46,436 nt of DNA from Desulfovibrio sp. (GTDB taxonomy: Bacteria; Desulfobacterota; Desulfovibrionia; Desulfovibrionales; Desulfovibrionaceae), in assembly GCA_031260965.1 (NCBI GenBank), contig JAISKK010000065.1:1-46436 (forward strand). The letters are read 5' to 3'. The notes below the pieces were generated by a model that saw only the letters and a list, made by a program, of their open reading frames with translations, had not been told where the DNA came from and ran no database searches. Positions 26,593-37,302 of the stretch are shown here, in pieces. The first letter of the stretch is position 1. The number at the start of each line of letters is the position of its first letter. The translations under genes were made by a program, and so were the position numbers.

Positions 26593-27239
26593 TGTTTACC
26601 GGACTTGTCGCGGGCCTGGGCGAGACACTGGCCGTAGATGCAAAAGATTCCGAAGCGCGTTTTTCCTTTCGCGTCCTTTTCCCTGTAAAGGACTGGAAGA
26701 AAGGTGAAAGCATCGCGATAAACGGGGTCTGTCTGTCCGTGGAGAGTTTCGGGAAAGATTCTTTTTGCGCCTATGCCTCGCGGGAGACCATGCGCCTGAC
26801 CAACTTGAGCGCTCTGCGCCGGGGGGATCGGGTAAATCTTGAGCGCGCGCTCAGCCTCGGGGAACGCCTGGGCGGGCATCTGGTAAGCGGCCATGCGGAC
26901 GGTATGGCCTGGATTGAGTCCATAAAAAAAATCGGGGACTCCAGGGTCATGCGCTTTACTTTCCCGGAGGAATTTTCCTCCCAGGTCGTTGCCAAAGGCT
27001 CAGTGGCCCTTGACGGAGTGAGCCTTACGGTTAACCATTGCGGCATCGGCTTCCTTGAGGTAAACATTATCCCGGAAACATTGCAAAACACAACGATCGG
27101 GTCCTGGAAAAAGGGCTATCGACCCAATTTTGAAACGGATCTGATCGGAAAATATGTGGCCAACATGCTGCAGCCCCTGACCGAAAAAAAATCCACCAGG
27201 GGGCTGGACCTGACTTTTTTGCGCGAAAACGGATTTTAA
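26592..27239 (+). CDS. ribE: Riboflavin synthase alpha chain
   Basis: Dismutates two 6,7-dimethyl-8-ribityllumazine molecules to riboflavin. The ATG at 26592 shares its A with the ribD stop (TGATG), so translation is coupled; 215 residues result. The start [12 protein letters not shown] is the family signature, and the two lumazine-binding repeats are visible: NGVCLSVES and LGGHLVSGHADG in the first, LDGVSLTVN and IPETLQNTTIGSWKKG in the second. Confidence 0.96.
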   Translation: MFTGLVAGLGETLAVDAKDSEARFSFRVLFPVKDWKKGESIAINGVCLSVESFGKDSFCAYASRETMRLTNLSALRRGDRVNLERALSLGERLGGHLVSGHADGMAWIESIKKIGDSRVMRFTFPEEFSSQVVAKGSVALDGVSLTVNHCGIGFLEVNIIPETLQNTTIGSWKKGYRPNFETDLIGKYVANMLQPLTEKKSTRGLDLTFLRENGF

Positions 27240-27248
27240 GGAGAAAGA

Positions 27249-28475
27249 ATGCCCATCTGCACAGCCGAACAGGCCATTGAAGAAATTCGCAAGGGCCGCA
27301 TGATCATCCTGGTGGATGATGAAGACCGTGAAAATGAGGGCGACATCACTATCGCCGCCCAGTTCTGCACCCCGGAAGTCATAAATTTCATGGCCACGCA
27401 CGCGCGCGGTCTGATCTGCCTGCCCATGTCCCCGGAATGGTGCGACAAATTGCAGCTCCCCCTGATGACCCAGCGCAATGAGTCCGGTTTTGGAACCAAT
27501 TTCACGGAATCCATTGAAGCCCGCCACGGCGTGACCACGGGCATCTCCGCCTATGACCGGGCCACGACCATTCAGACCGCCGTGGCCGACGATGTGAAGG
27601 CGGAAGATCTGGTCCGTCCGGGCCATGTTTTTCCCCTGCGCGCCAAAAAAGGCGGTGTTCTGGTGCGGGCCGGACAGACAGAAGGAGGAGTGGATCTGGC
27701 GCGTCTGGCGGGTCTGAAACCGGCGGCGGTAATCTGCGAAGTGCTCAAAGATGACGGCAACATGGCCCGGATGCCGGACCTTGTCCTTTTTGCCAAAAAA
27801 CACGATCTCAAGATCGCCACCATAAAGGATCTTATCCGCTACCGCATGCAGAGCGGACTTCTTTCCGTAAAACGTCTGGCCGAAGCCAGACTGCCAACCC
27901 GCTACGGGGATTTCACCGTCATAGCCTACGAAAATGAACTGCACGACCATACCCATGTGGCCCTGGTCAAAGGCGCGCCAACCCCGGATACGCCCACTCT
28001 GGTGCGGGTCCACAGCGAATGCCTGACAGGAGATGTCTTTGGCTCCCTGCGTTGCGACTGCGGCGGACAAATCGCCGCCGCCCTGACGCGCATTGAGCAG
28101 GAGGGCACAGGGGTTGTGCTGTATATGCGTCAGGAAGGGCGCGGCATCGGTCTGGCCAACAAGATCAAGGCCTATGCCTTACAGGACAAAGGTCTGGATA
28201 CTGTTGAGGCTAACCGGCGGCTCGGCTTTCCTGCGGATCTGCGCGATTACGGCATAGGCGCGCAAATTCTCGTCGATCTGGGCATCCGCAAAATGCGTCT
28301 GATGACCAATAATCCCAAAAAGATCGTCGGTCTCGAAGGTTACGGACTGGAAGTGTCGGAACGCATTCCTTTGGAACTGGAGGCCTGCGAATTCAACTCC
28401 GCCTATCTGCAAACCAAACGGGACAAGATGGGACATCTGCTTTTTCTGAATAACTGCAAAGGCTGTGGCGAATGA
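27249..28475 (+). CDS. ribBA: 3,4-dihydroxy-2-butanone-4-phosphate synthase / GTP cyclohydrolase II fusion
   Basis: Supplies both precursors of riboflavin. The N-terminal RibB domain (about 1-200) has [22 protein letters not shown] and [20 protein letters not shown]. The C-terminal RibA domain (about 205-408) contains [20 protein letters not shown], which includes the zinc-binding Cys residues, then [10 protein letters not shown] and [16 protein letters not shown], so the cyclohydrolase half appears catalytically intact. An SD of AAGGAG precedes the ATG, 9 bases after ribE. Confidence 0.97.
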   Translation: MPICTAEQAIEEIRKGRMIILVDDEDRENEGDITIAAQFCTPEVINFMATHARGLICLPMSPEWCDKLQLPLMTQRNESGFGTNFTESIEARHGVTTGISAYDRATTIQTAVADDVKAEDLVRPGHVFPLRAKKGGVLVRAGQTEGGVDLARLAGLKPAAVICEVLKDDGNMARMPDLVLFAKKHDLKIATIKDLIRYRMQSGLLSVKRLAEARLPTRYGDFTVIAYENELHDHTHVALVKGAPTPDTPTLVRVHSECLTGDVFGSLRCDCGGQIAAALTRIEQEGTGVVLYMRQEGRGIGLANKIKAYALQDKGLDTVEANRRLGFPADLRDYGIGAQILVDLGIRKMRLMTNNPKKIVGLEGYGLEVSERIPLELEACEFNSAYLQTKRDKMGHLLFLNNCKGCGE

Positions 28476-28518
28476 TGATTGTCATCCTGCTTAAAAACGC
28501 ACCGGAGCATATCCTGTT

Positions 28519-28992
28519 ATGAAAAATTCCCTTCTGACCATTGAAGGCCAGCTTTCCGCCGCCGGACTCAAAGTGGCCGTTGCGGCAAGCCGCTTCAACT
28601 CCATAATTGTGGACCGCCTTGTGGACGGGGCTGTGGATTACCTCACGCGTCACGGGCTGGAGCGTGAAAACATCACCCTTGTGCGCCTGCCGGGAGCTTT
28701 CGAGTTGCCTGTGGTCTGCCAGAAACTGGCCCGCAGCGGAAAATTTGACGGCATTGTGGCCTTGGGAGCCGTGATTCGCGGGGCAACGCCGCACTTTGAC
28801 TTTGTGGCCTCCGAAGCGGTCAAGGGCTTGGCCCTTGTAAGCCTCGATACGGGTGTCCCCATCGGCTTCGGGCTGCTGACCACGGACGATGTCGAACAGG
28901 CCGTTGAACGCGCGGGCGCGAAGTCCGGCAACAAGGGCGCTGACGCTGCCTCCGCCATGCTTGAAACCATCCGGGTGCTTGAGCAATTATAA
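28519..28992 (+). CDS. ribH: 6,7-dimethyl-8-ribityllumazine synthase
   Basis: Joins the RibBA and RibD products to form the lumazine that RibE uses, usually as a large icosahedral or pentameric assembly. The 157 residues show [41 protein letters not shown] with the catalytic His, and [15 protein letters not shown]. It completes the ribD-ribE-ribBA-ribH set, and nusB starts on the base after its stop codon. Confidence 0.97.
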   Translation: MKNSLLTIEGQLSAAGLKVAVAASRFNSIIVDRLVDGAVDYLTRHGLERENITLVRLPGAFELPVVCQKLARSGKFDGIVALGAVIRGATPHFDFVASEAVKGLALVSLDTGVPIGFGLLTTDDVEQAVERAGAKSGNKGADAASAMLETIRVLEQL

Positions 28993-29457
28993 ATGGCGGG
29001 GGATAAAAAAAAATACCGGGGGGCGGAGCGGGCTTTCGCCTTTAAAGTACTCTACGGAATCAGCTTTTCCCCGGTCCAGGACGAGGAGGCCCTGCGCGCG
29101 GCTTTTCTGAATTTCCCGGAACGCCCGGAAGGTCTGGACCCCGCGGACAGCTACGCCTGGCGTCTGGTTTTGGGCGTCTGGACAGAACAGATCTCTCTGG
29201 ACGCCGACCTGTCCTCGCATTTACGCAACTGGCGCATGGAGCGCATAGGCAGGGTAGAGAGCGCCATCCTGCGTATCGCCCTTTTTGAATTAAGGCGCAA
29301 TGACCCGGATGCTCCGCCCAAGGTCGTCATCAATGAGGCGATTGAACTGTCAAAACAATACTGCGATGATAAATCGAGAATTTTTGTGAACGGGCTGCTG
29401 GATAACGCGGCAAAAATCCTGCGCGAAAAAAAAACTCCACCCGCGCCCGCCCCCTGA
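28993..29457 (+). CDS. nusB: Transcription antitermination protein NusB
   Basis: Binds boxA RNA with NusE (S10) to prevent premature termination, mainly in rRNA operons. The 154-residue all-helical protein has RGAERAFAFKVLYG at the start, then WRMERIGRVESAILRIALFE and VVINEAIELSKQYCDDKSRIFVNGLLD, the strongest NusB signature. It follows ribH with no spacer, a very common pairing across bacteria. Confidence 0.95.
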   Translation: MAGDKKKYRGAERAFAFKVLYGISFSPVQDEEALRAAFLNFPERPEGLDPADSYAWRLVLGVWTEQISLDADLSSHLRNWRMERIGRVESAILRIALFELRRNDPDAPPKVVINEAIELSKQYCDDKSRIFVNGLLDNAAKILREKKTPPAPAP

Positions 29458-29492
29458 AAACCGTGCAGTCCTAAACTGTCAGCAGACGAGCT

Positions 29493-31997
29493 ATGAAATA
29501 CAATCCGCGTGAACTTGAAGGCAAATGGCAAAAATTCTGGGAGGACAAAGGCTCTTTTCAATGCCCGGACGAAAGCCCCAGACCCAAATATTACTGTCTG
29601 GAGATGTTTCCCTATCCTTCAGGCAAAATCCATATGGGGCATGTACGCAATTATTCCATAGCCGATGTCGTGGCTCATTTCAAAAGAATGCAGGGGTACA
29701 ACGTCCTGCACCCCATAGGCTGGGACGCCTTCGGTCTGCCCGCCGAAAACGCGGCCATCCAAAACAATACGCATCCGGCCAAATGGACTTATGCGAATAT
29801 TGAGCATATGCGCTCCCAGTTAAAACGCCTGGGGTTTTCTTATGACTGGCGACGCGAGGTGGCGACCTGTGATCCCGAATATTACCGCTGGGAACAGCTT
29901 TTTTTCATCAAATTTTTTGAGAAGGGACTGCTCTTTCGCAAAAAGGCCGCCCAGAACTGGTGCCCCCGCTGTAATACGGTTCTCGCCAATGAACAGGTTG
30001 AGGAAGGACTCTGCTGGCGTTGTGAATCTCCTGTAGAACAAAAGGAACTTACCCAATGGTTTTTGCGCATCACGGATTACGCGCAGGAGCTACTCGACGA
30101 TCTGGAAAAACTGGAGGGCGGCTGGCCGGAACGGGTCCTCACCATGCAGCGCAACTGGATGGGCAAATCCATAGGCGCGGAGATCCGCTTTAACATTGAG
30201 CAAAGCGACAAATTCCTGCCTGTTTTCACAACCCGGCAGGATACGGTGTTCGGCGCGACCTTTATGAGCATCGCTGCGGCCCATCCCCTGCTTGAGGAAA
30301 TAATCGCCGGAACAGGACAGGAAAGCGCGGTGCGCACTTTCGTCAATCAGCTCCAGAAAACGGATACCCGAGAACAGATCGGCGAAGCCCAGGAAAAAGA
30401 GGGCGTGTTTACCGGTCGTTACTGCACAAACCCCTTCAACGGCGAGCGTATGCCCATCTGGGTGGCCAACTTTGTGCTCTCCGGATACGGGACCGGCGCG
30501 GTCATGGGTGTTCCCGCGCATGACCAGCGCGATTTTGAATTCGCAAAAAAATACTCTCTGCCGATCCGTGTGGCCATTCAGCCGGGGAATATCCCGCCTC
30601 TTGACCCCAAAAGCATGATCGAGGCCGTGCCCGAGGCAGGCGTCATGGTCAATTCCGGGACCTTCAGCGGCCTTAACAACGAGGAAGGCAAGGCGCGCCT
30701 TGCCGCTTACCTGGAAGAAAAAGGTCTCGGCAAAAGAAGCGTGAACTGGCGGCTGCGCGACTGGAACGTCTCGCGCCAGCGTTATTGGGGCACGCCTATC
30801 CCGATTGTCTACTGCGACAAATGCGGGGTGGTTCCGGAAAAAGAAGAAAATCTGCCCATTCGTCTGCCCCTGGATGTGGTCGTCCATCAAGACGGCCGCT
30901 CCCCCCTGCCGGATACCCCGAAATTTTACGAATGCACCTGCCCCCGTTGCGGTGGCAGGGCCAGACGCGAGACAGACACCTTTGACACCTTCGTGGAATC
31001 CTCTTGGTATTTTCTGCGCTACACGGACTCTGCCAACCGCTCCGCCGCCTTCGACAAGGACAAAGTCACCCGTTGGCTGCCGGTGGACCAATATATCGGC
31101 GGCGTGGAACACGCCATTCTTCACCTTTTGTACTCGCGTTTTTTCGTCAAGGCCCTGCGGGATTGCGCTTTTCTCCCCGCTGTTGAAGCCCTGGACGAGC
31201 CTTTCGCCAACCTGCTCACGCAGGGCATGGTGCTTATGGGCGGCAAGAAAATGTCCAAATCCAAGGGCAACACGGTTGACCCCTCGGAAATGATTGACCG
31301 CTACGGCGCCGACACCGTCCGCCTCTTCTGCCTTTTCGCCGCTCCGCCGGAGCGGGACTTTGACTGGACAGAATCCGGCATTGAAGGCGCATACCGTTTT
31401 GTCAACCGCCTCTGGCGTCTGACTGTCGAACTCGCGGGCAAAATTCCGGTCTTAAACGCCTGCGAGGCTTCCCCGGCTGACGCCACCCTGCCCAGGGCGC
31501 GCGAACTGCGCCGCAAGGAACACGCGGCTGTAAAAAAGACCGGGGAAGACATAGCCGACCGTTTCCAGTTCAACACCGCCATTGCCTCCGTTATGGAACT
31601 GGTGAACCTTATTTATCTGGTCAAGGACGAACTTCTTGCGGATGAAGGCGGCAAACGTGTTCTTGGCTCCTCCATCTTTACCACCCTGACTCTGCTCTTT
31701 CCCTTTACTCCCCATATCTGTGAAGAACTGCGGGAGATACTCGGCGCACCCCTGCCCCTTACAGAAAGACCCTGGCCCACTTACAACGAAGACGCGTTGA
31801 GCGCGGAGACGCTGACCATTGTGCTGCAGGTCAACGGAAAACTGCGTGGAAAAATTGAAGTGGCGGCGGATGCGGGCGAAGAGGCCGTCAAAAACGCGGC
31901 TCTGGCAGATCCCAATATACAAAAACACCTGCAGGGACTTACGGTAAAAAAGGTGCTCTATGTCCGGGACAAACTTGTCAATGTGGTCGCGGACTAA
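29493..31997 (+). CDS. leuS: Leucyl-tRNA synthetase
   Basis: Class I synthetase charging tRNA-Leu, with an editing domain. The 834 residues include the HIGH-type motif in [15 protein letters not shown] (near 42-55), a zinc-finger-like segment ([10 protein letters not shown] and CWRCESPV), the CP1 editing domain with [14 protein letters not shown] and [23 protein letters not shown], and [13 protein letters not shown] near 585. A second Cys set ([13 protein letters not shown]) lies before the catalytic second half. A weak SD precedes the ATG, 35 bases after nusB. Confidence 0.97.
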   Translation: MKYNPRELEGKWQKFWEDKGSFQCPDESPRPKYYCLEMFPYPSGKIHMGHVRNYSIADVVAHFKRMQGYNVLHPIGWDAFGLPAENAAIQNNTHPAKWTYANIEHMRSQLKRLGFSYDWRREVATCDPEYYRWEQLFFIKFFEKGLLFRKKAAQNWCPRCNTVLANEQVEEGLCWRCESPVEQKELTQWFLRITDYAQELLDDLEKLEGGWPERVLTMQRNWMGKSIGAEIRFNIEQSDKFLPVFTTRQDTVFGATFMSIAAAHPLLEEIIAGTGQESAVRTFVNQLQKTDTREQIGEAQEKEGVFTGRYCTNPFNGERMPIWVANFVLSGYGTGAVMGVPAHDQRDFEFAKKYSLPIRVAIQPGNIPPLDPKSMIEAVPEAGVMVNSGTFSGLNNEEGKARLAAYLEEKGLGKRSVNWRLRDWNVSRQRYWGTPIPIVYCDKCGVVPEKEENLPIRLPLDVVVHQDGRSPLPDTPKFYECTCPRCGGRARRETDTFDTFVESSWYFLRYTDSANRSAAFDKDKVTRWLPVDQYIGGVEHAILHLLYSRFFVKALRDCAFLPAVEALDEPFANLLTQGMVLMGGKKMSKSKGNTVDPSEMIDRYGADTVRLFCLFAAPPERDFDWTESGIEGAYRFVNRLWRLTVELAGKIPVLNACEASPADATLPRARELRRKEHAAVKKTGEDIADRFQFNTAIASVMELVNLIYLVKDELLADEGGKRVLGSSIFTTLTLLFPFTPHICEELREILGAPLPLTERPWPTYNEDALSAETLTIVLQVNGKLRGKIEVAADAGEEAVKNAALADPNIQKHLQGLTVKKVLYVRDKLVNVVAD

Positions 31998-32553
31998 GGT
32001 CGCGCGCCTGTCCATCGCAACGGCTTGCAGACTTTGCCTGCAAGCTCTGCCGCGCTCTGCGCTCTTGTTAAGGCTCGGCTTTTGTCTGGTAGCGGCGCTG
32101 TTTTGCGCGGGCTGCGGCTATACTCTGGCCTCGGACTCGCCTTCAGTGATGGGAGAGGGACTAAAAACCCTGAAAGTCAAAGGAGTTGATTACCCGACGC
32201 TGCAACCCTGGCTGCCCAATTCCATCCGTTCCGTCCTGCGGGATGAAGTTGGGGCGCGTTATCTCGCGCAATGGGTTGACAGTGGTCCGGCCGATTATGA
32301 GATCCAGATAAATGTAACCTCTTTTACGAACCGCTCCTGGATCAGCTCGGAAATCGACACCACAGAAATCTTCGCCTCCTCGATGACCATTGTAGCCGTG
32401 CTATACAGCGCCAGCGATAACAAGGAAGTATGGCGCTCAAGGCCGATCAGCTATTCTGAATATGAAAGGGAAGTGGACGAAAAAGTCGTTTCCACAACCA
32501 TTATCCGCCAAATCATACGGCGCTTGTGCGACGAGATGCGTAACAGCTTCTGA
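31981..32553 (+). CDS. lptE: LPS-assembly lipoprotein LptE-like
   Basis: Predicted outer-membrane lipoprotein that plugs LptD during lipopolysaccharide insertion. The frame overlaps the end of leuS; the Met at 31981 is the latest ATG before the signal and gives 190 residues with an unusually long n-region. A later non-ATG start is possible. The hydrophobic segment ends in the lipobox LFCAGC, with GYTLASD after the lipidated Cys, the usual start of Lpt[13 protein letters not shown]-like sequence ([12 protein letters not shown]) and [11 protein letters not shown] match the family fold. Position between leuS and holA is the classic lptE place and supports the call. Confidence 0.85.
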   Translation: MWSRTKVARLSIATACRLCLQALPRSALLLRLGFCLVAALFCAGCGYTLASDSPSVMGEGLKTLKVKGVDYPTLQPWLPNSIRSVLRDEVGARYLAQWVDSGPADYEIQINVTSFTNRSWISSEIDTTEIFASSMTIVAVLYSASDNKEVWRSRPISYSEYEREVDEKVVSTTIIRQIIRRLCDEMRNSF

Positions 32554-32575
32554 TATTGTGAACACAACAACGCCT

Positions 32576-33583
32576 ATGCCCCGCCCGGCCTTTTCCGTCT
32601 GTCTTTGCCCGGACAGCCGTCTTTTGCAGCTCAGGCTGCAAGCCCTGCTCAAGGCGCACCCACCGGCAAAAGACAAGGAATGGCTGCAGACGGTCTTCTG
32701 GGGAGACGAGGGGCTGTCCGCCTCTTTCTGGGAAAACCTCACTCTGCAAAGCCTTTTCGCCCAACCCCGGGCTCTGGTGTTGCGCAAGACCGAAGCCCTG
32801 CCCGCAATACTTCTTGAAAAACAGCTTTCCCCCGCCCTGATCGCCTGCCTGGGGCGAAATGGAGAAGCCGCAAATCCTCTGATCTGGCCGCTCGTTTGCA
32901 TTGAAAGCGCCTTTGACAAGGAAAAAGCCAAAATTCCCGCGCATATTCAGCGCCTGCCTTTTTACACCAAAGCGGAGGCCCTCGGTCTTATAGACATAAA
33001 TCCGCCCCTGACCGGGAAAAAAATTTCCGACTATATCAACGCCGAAACCCGGCGGCTCGGCATAAAACTAACAAGCCGGGAACTCTTCACCTTGGCCGGG
33101 GCCCTGCCTCCGGACGCGGCCCTGATCGACGGCGAACTGGAAAAACTCTCCCTGTGCCGCGATGCCGAAGGCAAGCTGCCGGAGGAGGCCCTGAGTCTGA
33201 TCGGAAATGCGCATGAACTGGGCATTTTTGAAATGCTGCGCATTTTGCAGCAACAAGGTAACAGTCTGGATGCCTGGAAGCGCATTCTTAAAGACCGTCT
33301 GGCCGGAGACAACATGATTTTCGGATTTCTCGCCATTCTCCAACGGGAAGCTCGCCTGCTCTGGCAATGCCTCAAAGGTCCCGCCCCGGCCTTGAGCGAA
33401 TTCGCCCTGCGCCAGAAAAAACAGGCGGCGGCCAAACTTGGGACAGAAGGCACAGCCGCTCTCTGGGATATCGCCATTCAGGCGGAAAAAGGTATAAAAT
33501 CAGGGGCGCGCAGCCCGGATCAAGCTCTGGATATGCTCGCCGCCGACTTGTTTGCGCTTTTCGGAGGCTTTGGCCGGACATAG
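32576..33583 (+). CDS. holA: DNA polymerase III delta subunit
   Basis: Clamp-loader subunit that opens the beta sliding clamp. The 335-residue form starts at the ATG at 32576 (MPRPAFSVCLCPDSRLL); no good SD is seen, and the frame stays open upstream to 32462. The sequence is divergent. Supporting points are the HolA-like second half (DNMIFGFLAILQREARLLWQ) and the leuS-lptE-holA order that is widely conserved. The ATPase P-loop is absent, as expected for delta. Confidence 0.82.
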   Translation: MPRPAFSVCLCPDSRLLQLRLQALLKAHPPAKDKEWLQTVFWGDEGLSASFWENLTLQSLFAQPRALVLRKTEALPAILLEKQLSPALIACLGRNGEAANPLIWPLVCIESAFDKEKAKIPAHIQRLPFYTKAEALGLIDINPPLTGKKISDYINAETRRLGIKLTSRELFTLAGALPPDAALIDGELEKLSLCRDAEGKLPEEALSLIGNAHELGIFEMLRILQQQGNSLDAWKRILKDRLAGDNMIFGFLAILQREARLLWQCLKGPAPALSEFALRQKKQAAAKLGTEGTAALWDIAIQAEKGIKSGARSPDQALDMLAADLFALFGGFGRT

Positions 33584-33619
33584 GCTTTTTGTAGATGCTC
33601 AAGCGTAACTTGCTCCAAT

Positions 33620-33647
33620 TTGACAAAGCGTAAAGCGGACTTATTTG
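33620..33647 (+). promoter_or_regulatory. Possible promoter for lon
   Basis: TTGACA (33620-33625) is followed after 16 bases by TATTTG (33642-33647), a weak -10. The 97-base gap between holA and lon leaves room for separate control. No clear heat-shock consensus or CIRCE element was seen. Confidence 0.3.
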
Positions 33648-33680
33648 TCTGTGAACGTCTATAATCAGCGAGGCCAACTT

Positions 33681-36155
33681 ATGACAGATCGCCCGGATTC
33701 CCCGGATAGCGCAAATCTATCGCCCTCCGCCCCGGATCAGGAGACCAACCCGGCCACACGGCGGGGCGAAAACAGCCATCAGGAATCAGACACTGACAAC
33801 CGCCCGGACCTGCCCGGACAAATTCCGGTTCTGCCGGTCCGCGATGTTGTAATATTCAATTATACCATCCTGCCCCTTTTTGTGGGTCGTGACACCTCGG
33901 TTCAGGCTGTCGAAGCCGCGCTCCAGAGCAACCGTTATCTTCTGATCCTCACCCAGAAAGATGAACAGGTGGAGAAACCCGGTCCCGAAGATCTGCACAA
34001 AATCGGCACGGTGGTCATGATCATGCGCATCCTTAAACTTCCCGACGGCCGCCTCAAACTGCTGGTACAGGGAGTAAGCAGGGCTTGCGCGCTGGCAATT
34101 TCCGAAGACAAACCGTACATGGAAGCTGAAATTGAGCCCCTGCCGGAACCGGAAGACATTCACCCGAGCGTGGAACTGGAAGCCATGATACGCGCCGCGC
34201 GCGAACAGAGCGAACGTATTCTCGCCTTACGCGGCATGGCTTCACCCGATATCATCAATGTCCTGAACTCCATAGAACATCCGGGACGTCTTTCGGATCT
34301 TATTGCCTCAAATCTGCGCCTTAAAATTTCCGAAGCCCAGGAACTGCTCGAATGCCTTGACCCGGTAGAAAGGCTTAAAATAGTCAACGAGCATCTGGCC
34401 AAGGAAGCCGAGGTAGCCTCCATGCAGGCCCACATCCAGGAAACGGCCCGCGAAGGCATGGACAAAGCGCAGCGGGAATACTATCTGCGCGAACAGCTCA
34501 AGGCCATCCGCAAGGAGCTCGGCGAAAAGGCTGTGAACGATGACAGTGACATAGCCGAACTGACGGAAGCCCTGGAAAAGGCCAAGCTTCCGGCGGAGGT
34601 GCAGAAAGAAGCGGACAAACAGCTTAAGAGACTGTCCACAATGCACCCGGAATCTTCCGAAGCCGGGGTGGTGCGCAACTATCTGGAATGGCTGGCCGAA
34701 CTTCCCTGGACCAAAACTTCGCGCGACCGCTTGAACATCCTCAAGGCCAAGACGATTCTGGACGAGGACCACTACGGTCTGGAGAAGGTTAAGGACCGCA
34801 TCCTTGAATTTTTGTCCATACGCAAACTCAACCCCAGATCCAAAGGTCCAATCCTCTGCTTTGTCGGTCCTCCCGGCGTCGGCAAAACCTCGCTCGGACG
34901 GTCCATAGCAAGATCCATAGGCCGGCGCTTTCAGCGCATGTCCCTGGGGGGCATGAAAGATGAAGCGGAAATACGCGGTCACAGGCGCACCTATGTTGGC
35001 GCATTGCCCGGACGCATTATCCAGAGCATCAAGCAGGCCGGGACGCGCAACCCCGTGCTCATGCTGGACGAGGTCGATAAAATCGGTTCCGATTTCAGGG
35101 GCGACCCTTCATCCGCCCTCCTGGAAGTACTGGACCCGGAACAGAACTGCAATTTCAGCGATCATTTTTTGAACCTGCCCTTTGATCTGTCCAAAGTGAC
35201 CTTCATCTGCACGGCCAATTATCTGGAAAACATCCCCGGTCCCCTGCGCGACCGCATGGAAATCATCCGTCTCCCCGGCTATACGATGCAGGAAAAGATC
35301 GGCATCGCCGAGCGTTTTCTGATTGCCCGGCAAAAAAAGGAAAACGGACTTAAGGACAAGGACATAAGTTTCGCCGGTCCGGTCCTGAAAGAAATTATCC
35401 GGGGCTATACCCGCGAAGCCGGGGTGCGTAATCTGGAACGCGAGATAGGCAGTATCTGCCGCAAACTCGCCCGCAAAAAAGCCGAGGGGAACAAAGGACC
35501 ATTTACAGTGACCGAGGATTCCCTAAAGGATCTTCTGGGCGTGCCCAGGTTTCTGGACGATGATCTGGAAAACAAGCCCCTGCCCGGACTGGCCGTGGGC
35601 CTGGCCTGGACCCCCTACGGAGGTGAAGTGCTGAATGTGGAAGTTTCCATCATGCCGGGCAAAGGGGCGCTGACCCTGACCGGACAGCTCGGCGATGTGA
35701 TGAAAGAAAGCGCTCAGGCCGCAGTCACTTACGCCCGCAGTCACGCCTCGGAACTCGGCATAGACCCGAAGTTCAACGCGAAAACGGATCTGCACGTGCA
35801 TGTGCCGGCCGGAGCTACCCCCAAAGACGGCCCCTCGGCCGGTGTTACCCTGGCCGTGGCTCTGGTTTCCGCCTTAAGCGGAAAATCCGTGCGCAACGGC
35901 CTGTGCATGACCGGAGAAATAACCCTGCGCGGACGCGTTCTGCCCGTGGGCGGCATCAAGGAGAAAATCCTGGCCGCCGTTGCCCACGGCTTGTCCGATG
36001 CCCTTATTCCCAAACAGAATAAAAAGGATCTGGAAGAGATCCCGGCGGATTTGCTCAAACAGATCCGGGTGCATACAGTTGACCGGCTTGATGAAGCCCT
36101 GGACTTCGCTTTTTCCGCTCCTGCCCCAAAAAAGACACGAAAGAAAACGGCGTAG
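33681..36155 (+). CDS. lon: ATP-dependent protease Lon
   Basis: Hexameric AAA+ serine protease that degrades misfolded and regulatory proteins. The frame can begin at a TTG at 33645, but ATG 33681 follows GAGG by about 7 bases, giving 824 residues. An approximately 40-residue Pro/Ser/Asp-rich leader precedes the substrate-binding N-domain (PVLPVRDVVIFNYTILPLFVGR). The Walker A GPPGVGKT is near 396, with MLDEVDKIG as Walker B. The protease dyad is Ser in KDGPSAGVT near 718 and Lys in GGIKEKILAAV about 43 residues later. A Lys/Arg-rich tail ends the protein. Lon and the AI-2E permease gene converge with only 19 bases between. Confidence 0.97.
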   Translation: MTDRPDSPDSANLSPSAPDQETNPATRRGENSHQESDTDNRPDLPGQIPVLPVRDVVIFNYTILPLFVGRDTSVQAVEAALQSNRYLLILTQKDEQVEKPGPEDLHKIGTVVMIMRILKLPDGRLKLLVQGVSRACALAISEDKPYMEAEIEPLPEPEDIHPSVELEAMIRAAREQSERILALRGMASPDIINVLNSIEHPGRLSDLIASNLRLKISEAQELLECLDPVERLKIVNEHLAKEAEVASMQAHIQETAREGMDKAQREYYLREQLKAIRKELGEKAVNDDSDIAELTEALEKAKLPAEVQKEADKQLKRLSTMHPESSEAGVVRNYLEWLAELPWTKTSRDRLNILKAKTILDEDHYGLEKVKDRILEFLSIRKLNPRSKGPILCFVGPPGVGKTSLGRSIARSIGRRFQRMSLGGMKDEAEIRGHRRTYVGALPGRIIQSIKQAGTRNPVLMLDEVDKIGSDFRGDPSSALLEVLDPEQNCNFSDHFLNLPFDLSKVTFICTANYLENIPGPLRDRMEIIRLPGYTMQEKIGIAERFLIARQKKENGLKDKDISFAGPVLKEIIRGYTREAGVRNLEREIGSICRKLARKKAEGNKGPFTVTEDSLKDLLGVPRFLDDDLENKPLPGLAVGLAWTPYGGEVLNVEVSIMPGKGALTLTGQLGDVMKESAQAAVTYARSHASELGIDPKFNAKTDLHVHVPAGATPKDGPSAGVTLAVALVSALSGKSVRNGLCMTGEITLRGRVLPVGGIKEKILAAVAHGLSDALIPKQNKKDLEEIPADLLKQIRVHTVDRLDEALDFAFSAPAPKKTRKKTA

Positions 36156-36174
36156 CAGCCTGAACGCATTGATT

Positions 36175-37302
36175 TTATTCCCGATTTCCCTCTTCACTCC
36201 GGCTGCGCAGAATATCGCCGTATTCCTCGGCGTAGATGCCCAGCATAACAGCCACAAAACCCAGAATCATCGGACCGTAAAGCAGTCCGAAGACGCCGAA
36301 GACATTGATGCCGCCCAGGATGGACATAAAAATGAAGATGATCGGCATCTTCGCTCCGCCGCGCAGAAGAATTGGGCGCAGAATACTGTCGATGCCCGTC
36401 ACCAGAATGCCGCACCAGAAAAGCAGGAAAAGCGCGCTTGTCCATTGGTCCGTGATCAACAGGGCGATAACCGCCGGCCCCCAGACCAATCCGGTTCCGA
36501 TCACGGGAACAAAGGCGGCGAAGACCATGACCGCCCCCCAGAAGAGGGCGGGAATCCCGACAATGGCCAGACCCACGCCTCCTGCGATGCCCTGCAGCAC
36601 GGCCACGCAAAAGCCTCCCACGAGTACGGAGCGCGACATTTTACGCAGGCTTTCCATCACCACTTCCGTCTGTGAGGGTTTGAGGGGCAGCAGGTAGGAC
36701 ATGCGCCGGACCAGGGCTTCCCCGTCCAGAAAGAGGAAGAACATAATCAGCAGGACCAGCACCAGATTGCCGAAAAAGGCCAGAGTATTGCCCAGCAGGG
36801 ATGAAGCCTGACGCAACAGGAACTGCCCGGCCTGGCTGGAGAAGCTGGAGAGTTCCTGGCGTATGTCTTCGATATTGATTTTGAATTCCGGGATATACTC
36901 CTGCAGGCTAAGCAACAGCGGCTCGACGCGCGAGTGCAAAACCTCGGTCCAGTGCGCCTCGCCGAGCCATTGATTTACGGCGCTGATACTGCTTTTGGCC
37001 TGGGGGATAAGACCGGCCACAAAAAGCCAGATCAGCGCGGCCAGAAGCAGAGTTATACAGGATAAAACAATGCTGGCGGCCGGAATCTTTCTGCCCCGGG
37101 TCAGGACAAGGGCTCTGCGGTACATGGGGAAACTGATGGCGGTGAACACGCAGGCCATGATGATGCTGTGCAGGAAAGGACGCATGAGGCTGAAAAGCAA
37201 ATAGAAGGCGAAGAGAAGCAGGACAAGGAAGAAGCGGAAAAAGACGCTGCGTCCTTCCGGCTGCATGGCCGCTCTGGGGCTTTCCGGATCTTCCGCGCTC
37301 AC
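36175..37302 (-). CDS. AI-2E family (PerM/YdiK-type) membrane protein
   Basis: Polytopic inner-membrane protein of the AI-2 exporter superfamily; family members have been linked to autoinducer or ion export, and no substrate can be assigned here. The 375 residues show about eight hydrophobic segments, a long soluble stretch between them (about 105-165) and the conserved C-terminal half (FVPVIGTGLVWGPAVIALL, GGINVFGVFGLLYGPMILGF). The start overlaps the mazG stop by ATGA, so the two are coupled. Confidence 0.85.
   Translation of the reverse strand: MSAEDPESPRAAMQPEGRSVFFRFFLVLLLFAFYLLFSLMRPFLHSIIMACVFTAISFPMYRRALVLTRGRKIPAASIVLSCITLLLAALIWLFVAGLIPQAKSSISAVNQWLGEAHWTEVLHSRVEPLLLSLQEYIPEFKINIEDIRQELSSFSSQAGQFLLRQASSLLGNTLAFFGNLVLVLLIMFFLFLDGEALVRRMSYLLPLKPSQTEVVMESLRKMSRSVLVGGFCVAVLQGIAGGVGLAIVGIPALFWGAVMVFAAFVPVIGTGLVWGPAVIALLITDQWTSALFLLFWCGILVTGIDSILRPILLRGGAKMPIIFIFMSILGGINVFGVFGLLYGPMILGFVAVMLGIYAEEYGDILRSRSEEGNRE

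Noticed and set aside
27000-28070. 356-codon minus-strand open frame opposite ribE/ribBA
   Set aside because: Spans parts of two convincing genes on the other strand and has no recognisable domain.
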